From positions 127,011 to 168,206 of the forward strand of contig NW_003138320.1 in NCBI RefSeq assembly GCF_000003605.2: DNA of 41,196 nt, read 5' to 3'. The position numbers and the translations under genes are program-made. The stretch's first letter is position 1. Each line of letters begins with the position of its first letter. Below are positions 10,716 to 22,763 of this stretch, one piece after another. Origin of the DNA: Saccoglossus kowalevskii (lineage: Eukaryota > Hemichordata > Enteropneusta > Harrimaniidae). Under the pieces are notes generated by a model. The model saw nothing but the letters and a program-made list of their open reading frames with translations. It did not search any database and was not told the DNA's origin.

Positions 10716-11445
10716 GCATTTCACATCCATACTCGCCTTTAATTAATATTCTTAGTGAACATCAGACACAATGCCCCTAAATAAAGATTAGAGTTAATCT
10801 TGATAATACTTTTCACTGTGGTCGGATAATCTTTGATAAATTGAACAAAATCTAGAAGGATTGGCAATCAAAATAACTAAGCTCTGTTGAAGAATGGCAA
10901 GTGTACAAGTACGTACCATACATGTGTACATTGTTCCAATGTTAATACGAATATGTGCGACAATGGTATCTTGTTGAATCATGTGAAAAAGAGAAGAGAA
11001 AAAACATTTGCTTGTAATGTGACAAATTTCATAATACTTTTTTCAGCTGATAGTAGTTTTCCCTGCATTTTTACATTTATTTTCAGTATCCTGATGGTAT
11101 GAACTCATAATAATGAAGATATGAAGAACATGACATGATCTTCATTTTTGTTCAAACTTTCTTGATAAGTCACTGTAGATGCAGTGACACAAACAGTACA
11201 GTATATACAATGTACCTCCAGTCCCTCTATAGACCGGTCTGGAAACAGGCCAGCTTTCTTTTATTTATTACTGTGGGTAACAAAAAACAGCTTTTAGACA
11301 TTAGTTATGTCTATCATTAATTTTCCACAGAACACACAACTGCATATAGAAATCTATCATGTTTAACGATGAAGAATGCAGTAAAATATGACTCATTTTG
11401 ACCCAGACCTCAACAACACAGACCCCCATGTGCCATATACCACTT
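10716..11445. other. Gene-free stretch
   Basis: Several 60-70 codon frames exist on both strands but none shows family motifs or paired splice sites. No repeat recognised. Confidence 0.4.
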
Positions 11446-11612
11446 GCCTATCACTCTCCCAAATCAAGATCCAGATGGGCTAATTATCATATCATTCTCC
11501 AAATCCATACCATTTTGAAGATATTTTAATAGCACAGCTCCTTTAATCACTAACTTACCGGTAATGTCAAGGAGAGCTGTTTTTAGCTTCCAGACTATTT
11601 TCACAAGCAAAA
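11446..11612. repeat. Dispersed repeat H, copy 1
   Basis: Shared words with 22589-22763 in the same order are CCAAATCAAGA, CCAATCCATAC-like, GAAGATATTTTAATAGCACA, TTTAATCACT and TTTTTAGCTTCCAGACTATT. The copy is non-coding and of unknown class. Confidence 0.6.
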
Positions 11613-12529
11613 CCTGTTGACCATAAACACACCTGTGTCATTGTACATGCATGTCAAGTGCATGTACTATTATAATATAGCAAAAAGTATTGGTGGGAAA
11701 AAAAAAAACATCAAAAAAACTGATGTTAGATGAGCAATGATCCATGAAAGTACAGTTTAACAATTCCTACATGTGAGGTCTTGTGAACTAAAATAAACAT
11801 TCACATAACTCAAGATGTGTTGGCAGCTATATTAATGATGACAGAGATCTCGTAAGGTGATCATATTGTCACTGTGACTGTCTAAGAACTAACAGTCACG
11901 TACTGGAAATGCATAAACCTTGTGAAAAACATTTGGAATGACGGTTCATGAACACAACCTCACTGCGTGTTAGAGAACTGACACAGACGTATGCATTAAA
12001 CATAGAAGTAAGATCACTCGTACAAGATTTATTTTTATCAGCACTATTTTGTCGCTGTGAACAATGTCAATGTCAAAAGGATCTTGAGCGTTAAGTGTTA
12101 AGTGTTGATCTGATTGACATTTGGGGTCACTTTGATCCCGAATCTTGAGATGTTTAATGGACAGAAGATAAAGTTGGATTATAGTATCATCCAGAGTTCC
12201 AACCAGATCAGAATGGCCTTCTAATTTAAAGTAATGCTTTGGTTGGAACTGACACTCTCTCTAATGGTACGTGTATCAATGACGTTGAGTAACACTTTAG
12301 AATCTTGTGACAAAAATGCATTTACTTGAATTTCAATAACAAAAGATAACAAGATGGAATTTGACATACTGTAAAAAGCTTCAGTTTCCTGAGACAAATT
12401 TTCATGAAGTTTGCGTGATGGGGAAAATCACTAAATTTTATAGCAGTGAATAATTCTCCAGGGTTGCAGAATTTTGTTTTCATGAATGCTTCAAAAAAAA
12501 AAAATTAATCATAGTCTTGAATCCAGGGC
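11613..12529. other. Gene-free stretch
   Basis: No exon, RNA gene or repeat was recognised apart from short A-runs. Confidence 0.4.
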
Positions 12530-12960
12530 TATGTTGAGTGGGTAGCTGATTACCGAATATAAATAACGCCCACTCTGACAATAGCATGGATCCAGGGGTA
12601 TAATTAATTTAATTATGCTACATAATGCTACATGTACATTTCTCGATAGCAACATGAGGTGGATACGCAATACTCAGAATGCGCATGTGTACACCAACAA
12701 TATGATAACCACTATTCCCTAACACGATATTTTAACAAACTGTACCAAATATAAAGTGTATTTGACATTTTCACAGATAAATCCAGGTTCTGGCAGTTTT
12801 TAGTTTGTGTTCATCTATTTGAATCGCATCCAGCTCATTTTGCTATAACAGTATCCATGGCTGTATTGATTGGGCAGCCAACGGCCAAATATAAATAACG
12901 GCCACTCTGACAATGCCGTGAATCGAGGCATAGATTAATTATTATGTCAGCTTTTTTGAG
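12530..12960. repeat. Direct duplication, ~110-bp units 318 bp apart
   Basis: Segment 12530-12645 and segment 12848-12950 share ATATAAATAACGCCCACTCT against ATATAAATAACGGCCACTCT, then GACAATAGCATGGATC against GACAATGCCGTGAATC, then a TTAATTTAATTATG-like tail. They may be two copies of one dispersed element or long terminal direct repeats of a decayed element with about 200 bp between. Confidence 0.55.
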
Positions 12961-13420
12961 AAATTAATATATTAAGATAACATAGCTAATATAATAGTAG
13001 AACATAATTAGCATAACAATAGCCACTGTTTTCTTGGTAAAAGTTCTTACAAGGCGATACCTGCTGTCTTTTATATAAACGGGAGAAAGTAAGACTGACA
13101 GTAATGATAACATTGCTACATGTATATGCAGTAATAGTAACTAAAATACAAGGATTTAAAAAGAATTCCAAATTAATTAAGTACCTATACTGTTACTCAT
13201 TAAACTCACATTCAAGTGGAAGTTTAGTCAAACTAATTTAATTTCAATTCAAAGCTCAAGTAGAGGACTATAGTGTTTCATATCCAATTACTTTTACCAT
13301 ACATGTACAGCCCATATTTAGCATCACTATCAAGTTAGTTGACTACCATTCAAATTTCCTTGACTTTTTATCTTATGGCTTACAAAGTTCAGATAAAAAG
13401 AAATCGTTACCAAAATATAC

Positions 13421-13656
13421 TTTTCTCACTACCAGATATTCGCGTCCAAATTTGTCTGCACTTTTTCTATGCTCTTCAATATTTCTGGAAATGAACTCTA
13501 ATGTTTGGAGCTAACAGAAAAAATTTGAGTCAATTTTCAGTTTTTACTCAAACAAATTGGCCATTTTTGTTCCAATCTTCTGAAGGAAAGTGCAGACTAT
13601 AAATGGGACTATTTTGTGAATTTGTGATGAAAAGAAGGAACTGGTGGTGAAAAACA
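13421..13656. mobile_element. MITE family F, copy 1 (left end decayed)
   Basis: The right end is CTGGTGGTGAAAAACACC, and the left end CTCACTACCAGA is an eroded form of the family's CACCACCAG. The body includes AATTGGCCATTTTTGTTCC, ATCTTCTGAAGGAAAGTGCA and TTTTGTGAATTTGTGATG, which recur almost unchanged at 37066-37263 and, inverted, at 27703-27900 and 39778-40000. Confidence 0.65.
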
Positions 13657-14943
13657 CCAATGAAAATGGTGATTGTTGATGTAACTGTGAATCTATGTAC
13701 CAAGTTTCATTCAAATATGATTAGAACTTGAGATATTGATTAAAAAACAAAAAAATTATGAATTACTATGCAAATTAGTCTAGTGGAGATTTTTCTCAAA
13801 TAGAAATCAGCAACCTGTGACTATTGATGGAGGCTTTTAGCAGTTGATCTTTCAATAGAGGGATTATGGTACAAACAGAAGTTGCTTTGGCTTTAACAAG
13901 ATTCATAGACAATCCATTGATAAGTTGAAATTGTGAAAGATTATACGATGTTTATTAAAAAAAAAAAAGATAGCCATTCTAGTTTGTCAGCTACTAAAAC
14001 CACTTCATTAGTTTGGTAAGGAAGGTGACAACAAGAATTCCACAACCTGCTGTGTTGCGACTAGACGCAAGGTTAATTCTGTTTTAGTACTATGGATGAG
14101 ATTAACTACAGTGGACAGATCCTGATACATGTACATCCATCTGAGTATAGAGCAGATAGTTCCATTCTATAATAGGGGTGAGCAGCTGTCTTTATGAGAG
14201 AAATTACCATGACACTCGTCATTTGAACTGGACATTTTCAAGAATGGTAACGCTGCTACTGTGATACTCAGATTTAATTTATAATAAATTGTATGATACA
14301 ATTAAAGTTTATTCAATTTCAGCCGGCAATATCGTAAGCCTTTATTTTTCGAGATGCAATAAATTGTGAAACTTTGTACTCAGTGTAATTTCACAGCGGT
14401 ACTTTTAAAAACAGTGTCACAGTGAGTCGTCACGCCACATTAAGTTCAATACAAGTCCCATAAAACAACCGATACGTTGTTTGTATAAAATTTGAAAGCT
14501 GCACGAAAACTGGACAACTACGATGCTTTACTTTTACTTCATGAAGTCACATGTATACATGTGAACAAAAATAAACATATCATGTTTTTATTTCCGTTCT
14601 GATAATAAAATCTTATCAACTTTTTTTGTTGCGGAACTGTATGATCAAATCTACTCACAGAACAGCTGAAATAATGCCATCTACCCCTGGAGTGTAATGG
14701 TATACCCCGGATGAAAGTACACCACTGCTCTTTAATAAGGCATCAGAGCATTCAATCTGGCTTATCAACACATGCAATCAGGTTTTCATTAATGGTTTTC
14801 CAGTGGCATACAAATAAAGTTCAGGGTGATGGTCACACATGATAGAGTAGTCCAGGATAAACAAGGATGTCCATGCCAAGCAGGAATCAAATAACACATC
14901 TATATCCATTAGGTAAACTGTTGGGAATGACAAGATCACTTAC
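13657..14943. other. Gene-free stretch
   Basis: No supported exon or recognisable repeat. Some AT-rich low complexity (for example near 13955-13970). Confidence 0.4.
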
Positions 14944-15017
14944 ACAACATGCCAGAGTTTGTGTTATTTTTTCAGTACAACCTACAGGCTGGTAATCTGT
15001 ATTAGAAGCTGCAGCTT
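14944..15017 (-). CDS. Candidate internal exon, unidentified
   Basis: On the - strand a 74-nt segment lies between an acceptor (CATTTTAATAG) and a donor (GTAAGTG). One frame is open: two bases, then 24 codons including S-N-T-D-Y-Q-P-V-G-C-T-E-K-I-T-Q. The acceptor lacks a strong pyrimidine tract and lies inside an 18-bp perfect palindrome (TAGAAGCTGCAGCTTCTA at 15003-15020). A similar GCAGCTTCTATTA word occurs near 36950, suggesting a dispersed repeat rather than a gene. Confidence 0.2.
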
Positions 15018-15108
15018 CTATTAAAATGGTACAATGCAACAGAGGGGATGCGGCTTCTTTTAGAGCATCTACACATACGAGAAATAGTGAATTTGTGATT
15101 CCCAATTG

Positions 15109-15243
15109 TTTAAAGGGCGGCAGTCGTCGTGCCGCGTCCTGTTCGATATGGGACTCAGCGCGACATATACAACGCGTGTAAAATACATTGTTTATTTACG
15201 TGAAATTCCAACACGCGCTGCGCGACGACCACCGCACTTTAAA
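15109..15243. mobile_element. MITE family D, complete copy
   Basis: The element is 135 bp with imperfect 18-20 bp terminal inverted repeats: TTTAAAGGGCGGCAGTCGTC at the left; TTTAAAGTGCGGTGGTCGTC when the right end is reverse-complemented. It is CG-rich compared with its surroundings (AACGCGTGTAAAATACA in the centre). The copy at 36522-36646 is close to identical over most of its length. The TTTAAA ends are compatible with TTAA targeting. Confidence 0.85.
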
Positions 15244-15300
15244 AGAATGGACACGGCCTAATACAGATTAATTAACTGTACATATACACTACTATACATT

Positions 15301-15493
15301 TATGTGAAATAATTTTTTTTCGCTTGCAACTAATTTTTGCTATTTTCGCTGAAGGAATGATTCAGTGAAAATAAAATCTAGCGAGTATTCCTTTATTCCT
15401 GTATTTTACATTCAAAATAAATTCCATACAAAACACCCAAAAAATCTTTTTAGTGAAAATTAATTCCAGCTAAAATAAAGTATTTTACAGTAT
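15301..15493. mobile_element. Foldback element family A, copy 3
   Basis: The right end is AAAATAAAGTATTTTACAGT. The interior has TTCGCTGAAGGAATGATTCA followed by GTGAAAATAAAATCTAGCGA, matching 1747-1950 in the same orientation, including CAAAACACCCAAAAAATC against the CAAACACCCAAAATGCC of copy 1. Confidence 0.7.
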
Positions 15494-17329
15494 GTCAAAT
15501 ATGGTAATGAGAACATTTGTACACATACATGTATGTACAAAACTATTTGTTTTTTAAGCTCAAGACTCAATATTCTTCAAAAATATTCAACAACAGATAA
15601 AGATATAACAAACGTATTTTCGCTCTTTCATCTTTTTTTCAACAATAAAATAATGAATTTTGTTGAATTTTTGGGACACACAATGTATGTTATTTTATAC
15701 ATGCTTTATACATGTCACTATTTAACATAAAAGAATGTCCAAGAATATGCACTTCAATGTTTATTTCTTTGTGTCCATCTTCCATAAACTCAAATAATCT
15801 TTCTTTTTTTTGAAATAACATTGGGGTCTTATTGGTATCGCAATTATATTCGAATGCTGCGTATTTGGATTATCTACCACTCGTGTTGATGGCTTACCAT
15901 ATTTGTTGAAGGGCGGCGGTCATCGCAAATCAAGACAAAAACACCTACCTTCCAAAGTCTAAAAAAATCATTTTTCATGAATTAAGAAAATGTGCAAAAT
16001 TTCAGTTTTTTTAACATTGACGTACCAGCTTTAGTTTGCTGGATAAAAAACAATAACATTGCAAATGCTGAAAGTGAAAGTCACCAACTAACGAGAAATA
16101 ATATCGAGTTTTAACGAAAAATATCTCTTGATACGCTGACATTGATTGTCGCATCAGAGATGATTTATCAATGAATAATAATGAATATAACAGTAAATCT
16201 TTCAAATGAACAGTGAATACAATGGTATTTTGTTGTCATGTTTCATCCCAGAGTGCGCTTAGCCCCAGCTAACTGTTTGCGCACGCTTCATTTGTCTCTG
16301 TTAAGGATCTAGCCTGGATCAAATTTATTTTGTACTTTCATATTTTGTTTTCATAGCACAGTCTAACGTTTTTGACCTCTTAGCCCATGCTAAGGAGCTG
16401 TAATAAACTCAACTAATGATACACGCTTTACAAATTTTAAGTTTTTTATGGAATGGCCAGCTTATAGCTGCTAGCTTGGGAGATAAGTTGCACTCCAGAT
16501 GTGCCAACGTGATTTGTTATGCTATTTTACATATTGTAATGCATCCCATCGTGTTAGACCTAAGAATTTGAAAAAAAAAAAATGGCTGCTGTATTTACTC
16601 TATTAGAACTGCATCTCTAAAAGTGCTTGAGAACCAAAAATAACTTGTATGCTGGATCATTAAAGTATAATTAGTGGGTTACTGATTTTCGGCTTTTTGA
16701 AAGGAATTTCTGATTCTGATATCGTACAACTTGTTGCAGGACGGCAATAATACAAATGCCTGATGCGAAATAAAGGAGACGATTTGACAGCTTTAATGTC
16801 ATCTAAGCTGCAAAAAGATCACTATTTCAATGCAACTTACATCGGAAAAATAGAGGAATTACCTTAGAATGAACATTGATTGACATGACAAATGCCGACG
16901 ATGTGTTCAGTCAAGAGAAATAAAGCACTACACTGAATTGATAAAATAATCACAATTTTATTGCGAGTCACTGCATGTAATACCAATTCTCCAAGGAAAG
17001 ATATGAACCGCACTAGTTTTACCAATACAACGTAATGCTGATTTATAACCTACCTAGAACACCTACAATGTATGGTCTGGTCAGGGCTTAATCACTATGT
17101 CCCAATAGAATTGTTAAATCTGATTCAAAAAGTGCCATAGACTAGAGGCATTAGTGTTCCTAAATAGATATCAACTTGATTCTCGATTAATGTATTCGTC
17201 TGACTTAGCCCCCTCTTGGGGTTTCTGTTCTGGCGGTCATGTTCAACTAAGTGCCCATCACTTCCAAATTAAACTGTCAAGCCATGAAATCCAGGTCCTT
17301 GAATATTTTTCTGAATAATTAGTGTCCAA
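15494..17329. other. Gene-free stretch with a family D fragment
   Basis: A solo terminal fragment, GAAGGGCGGCGGTCATCGC, lies at about 15908-15927 and resembles the family D end. The rest shows no supported exon, RNA gene or repeat. Confidence 0.4.
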
Positions 17330-17665
17330 TGGGATATAAATGGGTAAACTACAATTTAACATGACCTGTTCATTGTCATGATAAAAACTTCTTTCACACT
17401 TTTTGTCAAAATCGACGCCAACAGATCATATTTAATCTGTAATTTACTTCTTCATTGCGTTGTGAAAAATGCAATTGTCAATATTCGACAATTACTGGAA
17501 AATTGCATCACTACAACGTACATTATGATTATGTTAATTAACAAGACTTGATCTGTCAGGTCAAACGGCGTTGTTGTTGATTGAGCAGAAAAACATAACG
17601 GAAATTACTTAGCATAAAGACTTTTCGTACAAGCTAAAAGATTCAACAACTAAGTTAATGGTGAA
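17330..17665. repeat. Dispersed repeat I, copy 1
   Basis: It aligns in order with 19530-19840 through words such as GCCAACAGATCATA against GCCAAAAGATCATA, TTAATTAACAAGACTTGATC against TTAATTAGCGGCATGATC, GTCAGGTCAAACGG against ATCGGGTCAAAGGA, and AACTAAGTTAAT in both. Non-coding, class unknown. Confidence 0.55.
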
Positions 17666-18446
17666 GCTCTTGACTTTGACCTTTTCCCCACAGACGTATC
17701 CAAATCATTTTTGAACCGTAGATTCTGACGGTACATCTAAGTAAATAATATTGAAATAATAAAATATGCATATTTTTTGTGATAATTTCTGTCTTAAAGT
17801 ATTGTGGAAATAATGATGACGCAACTCAATTTCCCCAAAAAAGATGTAATGTTTCCCCTAATCTGGCACATGGTGGACAAAGAATGTCTTTTAAATAATT
17901 CTTTGAAGGGGGAGCTCGACTGAGTGCCTACCCGTAAAAAACATGATTTCTTGAGCTGAGTACCCTGGACGCCAAGTCAGATGAGTACACCATATGTAGA
18001 GTCAAATATTCAGACAAAATCACATTACTAGTATTATGGCCAATAAGTACCGTAAATAGTATTTCCTTCACCTGTTCGGTTAATCGCAAGGGAGTGTGCC
18101 CTGTATTAAACTTAAGAACATTTGACACTAACAACCACAGCGATTTTTCATTCTATTGTGATAATTGCCTGTTGCATTATTAGCACTTCAGAAAATGACA
18201 AATGGATTGTTGATCCATGTATCATTGGGTTTTATACATTTCATAACTCAAAATTTCATAATGCTTTATGGAACTGCATTGTATATCAGGAAAGGCCAAT
18301 TTTTCCATATTTTCACAGTTTGTAGTAATAAAATTTGTGAATTGGTAAAATGAAATTCATGGTTTGAAAACGAAAATGATCATAATAATGAACTGGAGAC
18401 GTGTAGTGTATAAGGGATTGTAAGAAGATCCCCCCCCCCACCCAAT
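17666..18446. other. Gene-free stretch
   Basis: Overlapping 60-70 codon frames occur on both strands at 17928-18353 but without motifs or splice context. A poly-C run sits at 18431-18439, just before a family C element. Confidence 0.4.
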
Positions 18447-18600
18447 TTAAAGCGGGGGAGTAGTCACCTACGCATGCGTCAGACGGCCATAGCATGTCAT
18501 TGTTGTCTACCCATGAGCCTTTGTGTTTTTAGCGTGTGTTGTTATCGTCGATTTGGGCTCAATGCCCACGCGTGCGCAGGTGACAACCGTCCCGCTTTAA
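18447..18600. mobile_element. MITE family C, complete copy
   Basis: The element is 154 bp. The left end is TTAAAGCGGGGGAGTAGTCA and the reverse-complemented right end is TTAAAGCGGGACGGTTGTCA. The internal words CTACGCATGCGTCAGACGG, CCATAGCATGTCATTG and GTCTACCCATGAGCC are shared with the reverse complement of 4953-5108. Flanks read AA before and TT after the terminal TTAA, so a TTAA target duplication is possible but ambiguous. Confidence 0.85.
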
Positions 18601-19093
18601 TTACATATGGAATCTAATGTATTTGTATTAGCATGCATGCTGCAAGAATTTTCGTACCAAAGTCTGGAAAAAATTAAATGCAGTTTATAATTGTAATTGA
18701 TTGCTCACCCCTGAGTAGATTGGAACAGATGGGAAAGCATGGCAGCAACGCTAATTGATTTTCGTGTTGATAGGTTTTATATCTTATTGAGATGTGTATC
18801 AACTGCAATAATCTAGAAAATATGTTCTAGAAGGTTGATGTCTTGTCTAATTCAAACCTTGTGTAGACAGGAGACTAATCTTAACACCCTTTGGACATCA
18901 TCATTTTTTCGTTTAAAGTAGTACAGAAGAGAAGAACTCAAAACCAAAAACCTAAATTAATATTTGTCTCAGTCCCTTTGGTATTTGATGAGATAAGTCA
19001 TTAGTAAATGATATAGTCTCCATCAATAGTATAAGAGCTTTGACATTTTGAAAGCATATAAGTTACTTACACCACGGTTACTTATTTAACTTA
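18601..19093. other. Gene-free stretch
   Basis: No exon, RNA gene or repeat recognised. Confidence 0.4.
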
Positions 19094-19465
19094 AGGTAGA
19101 GGCCTACTCAATTTTTGAGAAAATTGGTGATAAATTGCACGACAATGTTCATTGGTTCATTATACATGTAAAATCATGAAGCTGTTGTTTCATGACGCCA
19201 TGAAATAGCATTTTTGTGTAGGTTAGTGTCGTATTTTGAGGAAATTGTCCTAATATTTTTCAAAAATCACATTTTTTTTAGCACATTTCCATAGAGTACA
19301 ATGTTAAAAAAATTGCATTTTTTTTTTATACTTTTTAAAACGCAGACTCTTGAAATAATTCAGAACAAAAAGTGGTCAATTTTTGACAAGACATAATATC
19401 TCTGCCATAGGAACCTGGCCACTATCCATTAAAATCTCCAATTTTCTTAAAAATCAAGCTGGTGA
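19094..19465. mobile_element. Foldback element family G, diverged copy
   Basis: The left part has CTACTCAATTTTTGAGAAAA and the right part has AATTTTCTTAAAAATCAAG then CTGGTGACCCTC, facing each other as inverted ends. Between them lie ACATAATATCTCTGCCATAG and long T-runs. The smaller relative at 39042-39190 has GGGGTCACCAGCCTAATTTT at one end and AAATCTAGCCTGGTGACAT at the other. Confidence 0.45.
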
Positions 19466-19529
19466 CCCTCAATATGCCCATGATTACAATTCATTGCAAA
19501 ATGATTAAATCTTGTTACCATAAAATCTT

Positions 19530-19840
19530 AAATTTAGATGTAATTTTTTGAACATTTAGTTTTCCCACCAAAATCAATGCCAAAAGATCATACTACAAAA
19601 TCAGCAACTTATTTTTCGTCTTGAGTTTGCCATGACATACTGTACTAGTATTTAAATGAAGCTAAGGTAATTATAACATGTTGGCACCATCCCGCTTCTG
19701 AATGGTTAATTAGCGGCATGATCTATCGGGTCAAAGGACACAGCTACAGGTTAACTTGTGTAAGGGAAAAACATGGCGGATATTGCATCAAGTGTTTGTG
19801 TCCGATCAAAAACATTCACTTACGGCGAAACTAAGTTAAT
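19530..19840. repeat. Dispersed repeat I, copy 2
   Basis: This is the partner of 17330-17665, same orientation, about 2.2 kb away. The pair may be a local segmental duplication rather than two insertions. Confidence 0.55.
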
Positions 19841-20200
19841 TTTACTTGAACTTCATAGCAATTCAACAAATTTATTTTGTGCATGTCATTATAATCACTA
19901 CTGAGTAATAATGAATAATTGCAACACTTTGAAAACAAGTAAATTATTCACTTGTGAAACATAGCATCACCGGCTTGAGCTACTGACATGATGATCATTA
20001 CTTAAAACTTCTCTTAGACTAACTATATACTTTTCATTACCAACAAAATTAAAAATAAATACTATAAATATACTGATTATTTGTTTGTCATGAGAAAAAT
20101 ACAAATATTTTTTTGATTTCAGCATTTCGTGTCGTCTATTTTAGAATGGCGCCTACATTACAGATTTGACAGTATTTGCATTTAAAGATATGCTTTCACC

Positions 20201-20255
20201 TTAAAGCGTATTTAGCGTATGTTGTTATCGGGTCTTAGAACCCAATTCCCGACAC
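20201..20255. mobile_element. MITE family C, truncated fragment
   Basis: TTAAAGCGTATTTAGCGTAT runs straight into GTTGTTATCGGGTC and a CCCAATTCCC word. An end of the element is thus joined directly to its inner part, with the middle deleted. Confidence 0.5.
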
Positions 20256-20277
20256 ATTAGTTAATTCTTTTGTAAAT

Positions 20278-20325
20278 GTTCGAGCATAGACCCTCCAGTA
20301 GGTACTGGAGGGTCTATGGTTCGAG
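20278..20325. mobile_element. 34-bp palindrome with 7-bp direct repeats (member 1)
   Basis: A perfect inverted repeat occupies 20285-20318: left arm CATAGACCCTCCAGTA (20285-20300), centre GG, and a right arm that is its exact reverse complement (20303-20318). It is flanked immediately on both sides by GTTCGAG (20278-20284 and 20319-20325), as expected for a target-site duplication. The architecture is identical to 28093-28140. CAYAG ends fit the CANRG termini I recall for the P transposon superfamily, which makes 7-8 bp duplications, but that class is inference. Confidence 0.8.
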
Positions 20326-21692
20326 ACAGTAACATTAATTCAGAGAAAAAAAAAATGGCCACCAGGCAGTCATCTTGAATCACAAGTCTGCAATCTACAA
20401 GCAAGTTTGATTGAATTGGTCCAGTCCAGTTTAAAAACCCAGGTGCAGACAAGTTCAAATATAAATATTTAATGTTTGTAAAATGGCTGCGAGCAAGCCA
20501 AATTTCAAATTTGATCAGATCAGAGAATGAATTTAGGTGCATACATATCTTGAATTGTATCAGTATAAATTTTTTTTAAACATAATTGATCTTGCATGCC
20601 TGAGAAAAAGATAGACATAGACAAAAAAAATGGTTACTAGTACCGGTAGATGACCATAAATTGAATGTTGAAAAAATAACAAAATTTTGAAGAAAATCAA
20701 AATACTAAATTAATAAAATGAGGCGCATACAAATAGAAGTAAATTATTAGAAAGTTAATAAACTTAGTAACTTACAGATTTAATACAGGATGCTAAAAAG
20801 CAGTCAATAATTATATACTGATTACTGTGGAATTATAATTTGAAAATTGTACGTGTGGCTGTGCTGTCACTATAATTTATTCATTACAAGCACTATGGAA
20901 TAATAATTATACTGTTACTATACTGAGAAAAATATGATACACCACTGAAGGGCATAGAAATAAAATCAGGCGATTCTCGAAAAGGTCGAGCTGATTATTA
21001 TTTCACTATTTCAAAGAAAACTTAATTTCATGTCTAGTTTTTGGGAAAACATCAAAAGTACAGTTATTTGTTAGCACACATGTACTGCGATACATTAAAT
21101 TTTCATTGCCATTATTCGGTGTGATTCAATACTTGAGAATATGCGTGGGTGTTGTTCATGAGGACTTGATGATTTGATAAAGTTGGTGGAGATTTGTCTC
21201 TCCAATATATATACCCCCGGCAAGTCAATCATTCTGCAACTTTTGTAATTTGACATACAATGTTACCTGTCAAGCCAATAAAAAGCCAGCAATTAAATAA
21301 TAAGTTCACTGATTGGCCAGATAGTTAGGTGGTAGAATTATGTGGCTAATAAAAAGTACCATAAAGTATCTTGGTAACTATTGTATTTGCTTTATTAGAA
21401 ACATATATTCATGTGTTTTTGAAAATTACAAAAGCATATCTGTAGTCATAATAAGATTTTGATGATTCAGTATACAACAAATATAGTTTTTGGTTTATAC
21501 ACAGAGGTGGCGACACAAAATCTGCTCACCAACCTTGCGCGCCAAAGGTGTGACCTTACTTGGGGGTTCGGAGACATACTCCCCTTACAGATCCTCTGAA
21601 ACACTTCAATTTCAGTTGGCAATATAAAATATAATAAAAATTTAAACCACCTCTTGAATACAAAATGCATTATGGACGTACATGTACCCAAC
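20326..21692. other. Gene-free stretch with a possible transposon remnant
   Basis: No exon is supported. Around 21500-21620 the words GCGCGCCAAAGGTGTGACC and TTGGGGGTTCGGAGACATAC with CTCCCC resemble decayed transposon sequence seen in many invertebrate genomes; this is a weak impression. Remaining sequence is AT-rich and unremarkable. Confidence 0.35.
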
Positions 21693-21822
21693 TACTGTAA
21701 TACACTTTATTCTAGCATGAATTAATTTATGTTGAAAAAGCTTTCTTGGTGTTCATGAAATTTATTTTCACTGAATCATCTAGCAAAAAAAATTTCAAGT
21801 GGAAATAAAGTATTTTACAGTA
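21693..21822. mobile_element. Foldback element family A, short copy
   Basis: The ends are TACTGTAATACACTTTATTC and, at the right, AAATAAAGTATTTTACAGTA. They are exact inverses over most of the outer 18 bases. The inner parts (GAATTAATTTATG against ATTTATTTTCACTG) match family A. It is only 130 bp, so it is internally deleted compared with copies 1 and 3. Confidence 0.75.
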
Positions 21823-22588
21823 TTTAAAAATAATGAAATTTTAAAAGCACTAAAAGTTTATATTGCTGAGTGAAAAGTTCTATGCAATACATGTCATCGA
21901 GAAAATAAAAATCGGAGAACAGAACTTGTCTCCATGGAAGCAAAGACTTACAAATTTTCCCATAGATTTGAATTTTATTTTGACAGCCATTTTGCATTGC
22001 AAAATGAGAAAAAAGACAGACTACTAAAGATTTTGCCTCCACGCATCAAATTTTTCTTTAGAATGTGAAAATGACCAACCACATGGAATAGTTATATAAG
22101 TTTCAGGAAATTCCTGTTCCAAGTGTGTTAGCCTCGACAATTTTTAAATTAGAAAGGAATTTAAGTTTCTCATATTCATCTATCTCACTTGAGAAACTCA
22201 GGTTCCTCACTGAAAAAAAAGCATCGTATGTGCTTTTACAGAAAATTTTGTTGCATACTTTAGTAGTATGATGAACAAAAATTCCTCCAAACATGGTGGT
22301 AAGGACCTCCAGAAGAGGTCAAAGGTTACCTGTGCACCATGGTGACTCATGCATTCACGCCTGCTCATTTTAACACAATATCACAATACATGTACGTTGG
22401 GAGTACATTTAACACAAGGGGGTTGGAGATAAGTGACATACTGTTGTTAACCTAGTGACTTTCATAATATGCCAAAATATTTCAAAAACATAGGCAGTGA
22501 CAATTTCCTTGGAAGTAGTTTTAGAGCCACCACAATAACCTGGTAGAACCAGGCCTTGTTCTATATGAAAACGAATGATCACTTCACT
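21823..22588. other. Gene-free stretch
   Basis: Two - strand frames of 63-72 codons exist; one (22294-22103) starts Met-Phe-Gly-Gly. That is a kelch-like word, but no further kelch pattern follows. No repeat recognised. Confidence 0.35.
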
Positions 22589-22763
22589 TTCGTATCACTC
22601 ATCCAAATCAAGACCCAAAAGAGCCAATTATAACTCTTCCAATCCATACTATGACTTATTACTATGTTGAAGAGATTTTAATAACACAGCCGCTCTTAAT
22701 CACTCGCATTACTGCATTCAGGAGAACCATTTTTAACTTCCAGATTATTTTCAAAAAAGCATG
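22589..22763. repeat. Dispersed repeat H, copy 2
   Basis: The words match 11446-11612: CATCCAAATCAAGACC, GAAGAGATTTTAATAACACA, CTTAATCACTCGC and TTTTTAACTTCCAGATTATT. Same orientation, about 11 kb apart. Confidence 0.6.

Noticed and set aside
14887-15105. 72-codon - strand ORF as a complete small gene
   Set aside because: It includes a dispersed palindrome-containing repeat and a donor site; at most a short exon candidate (14944-15017) is kept.
20261-20542. 93-codon - strand ORF
   Set aside because: It spans the 34-bp palindrome insertion and has no recognisable content.
22103-22294. Met-Phe-Gly-Gly start as a possible FBXO42 kelch exon
   Set aside because: No following kelch pattern (no paired Tyr/Trp spacing), and the flanking splice sites are weak.
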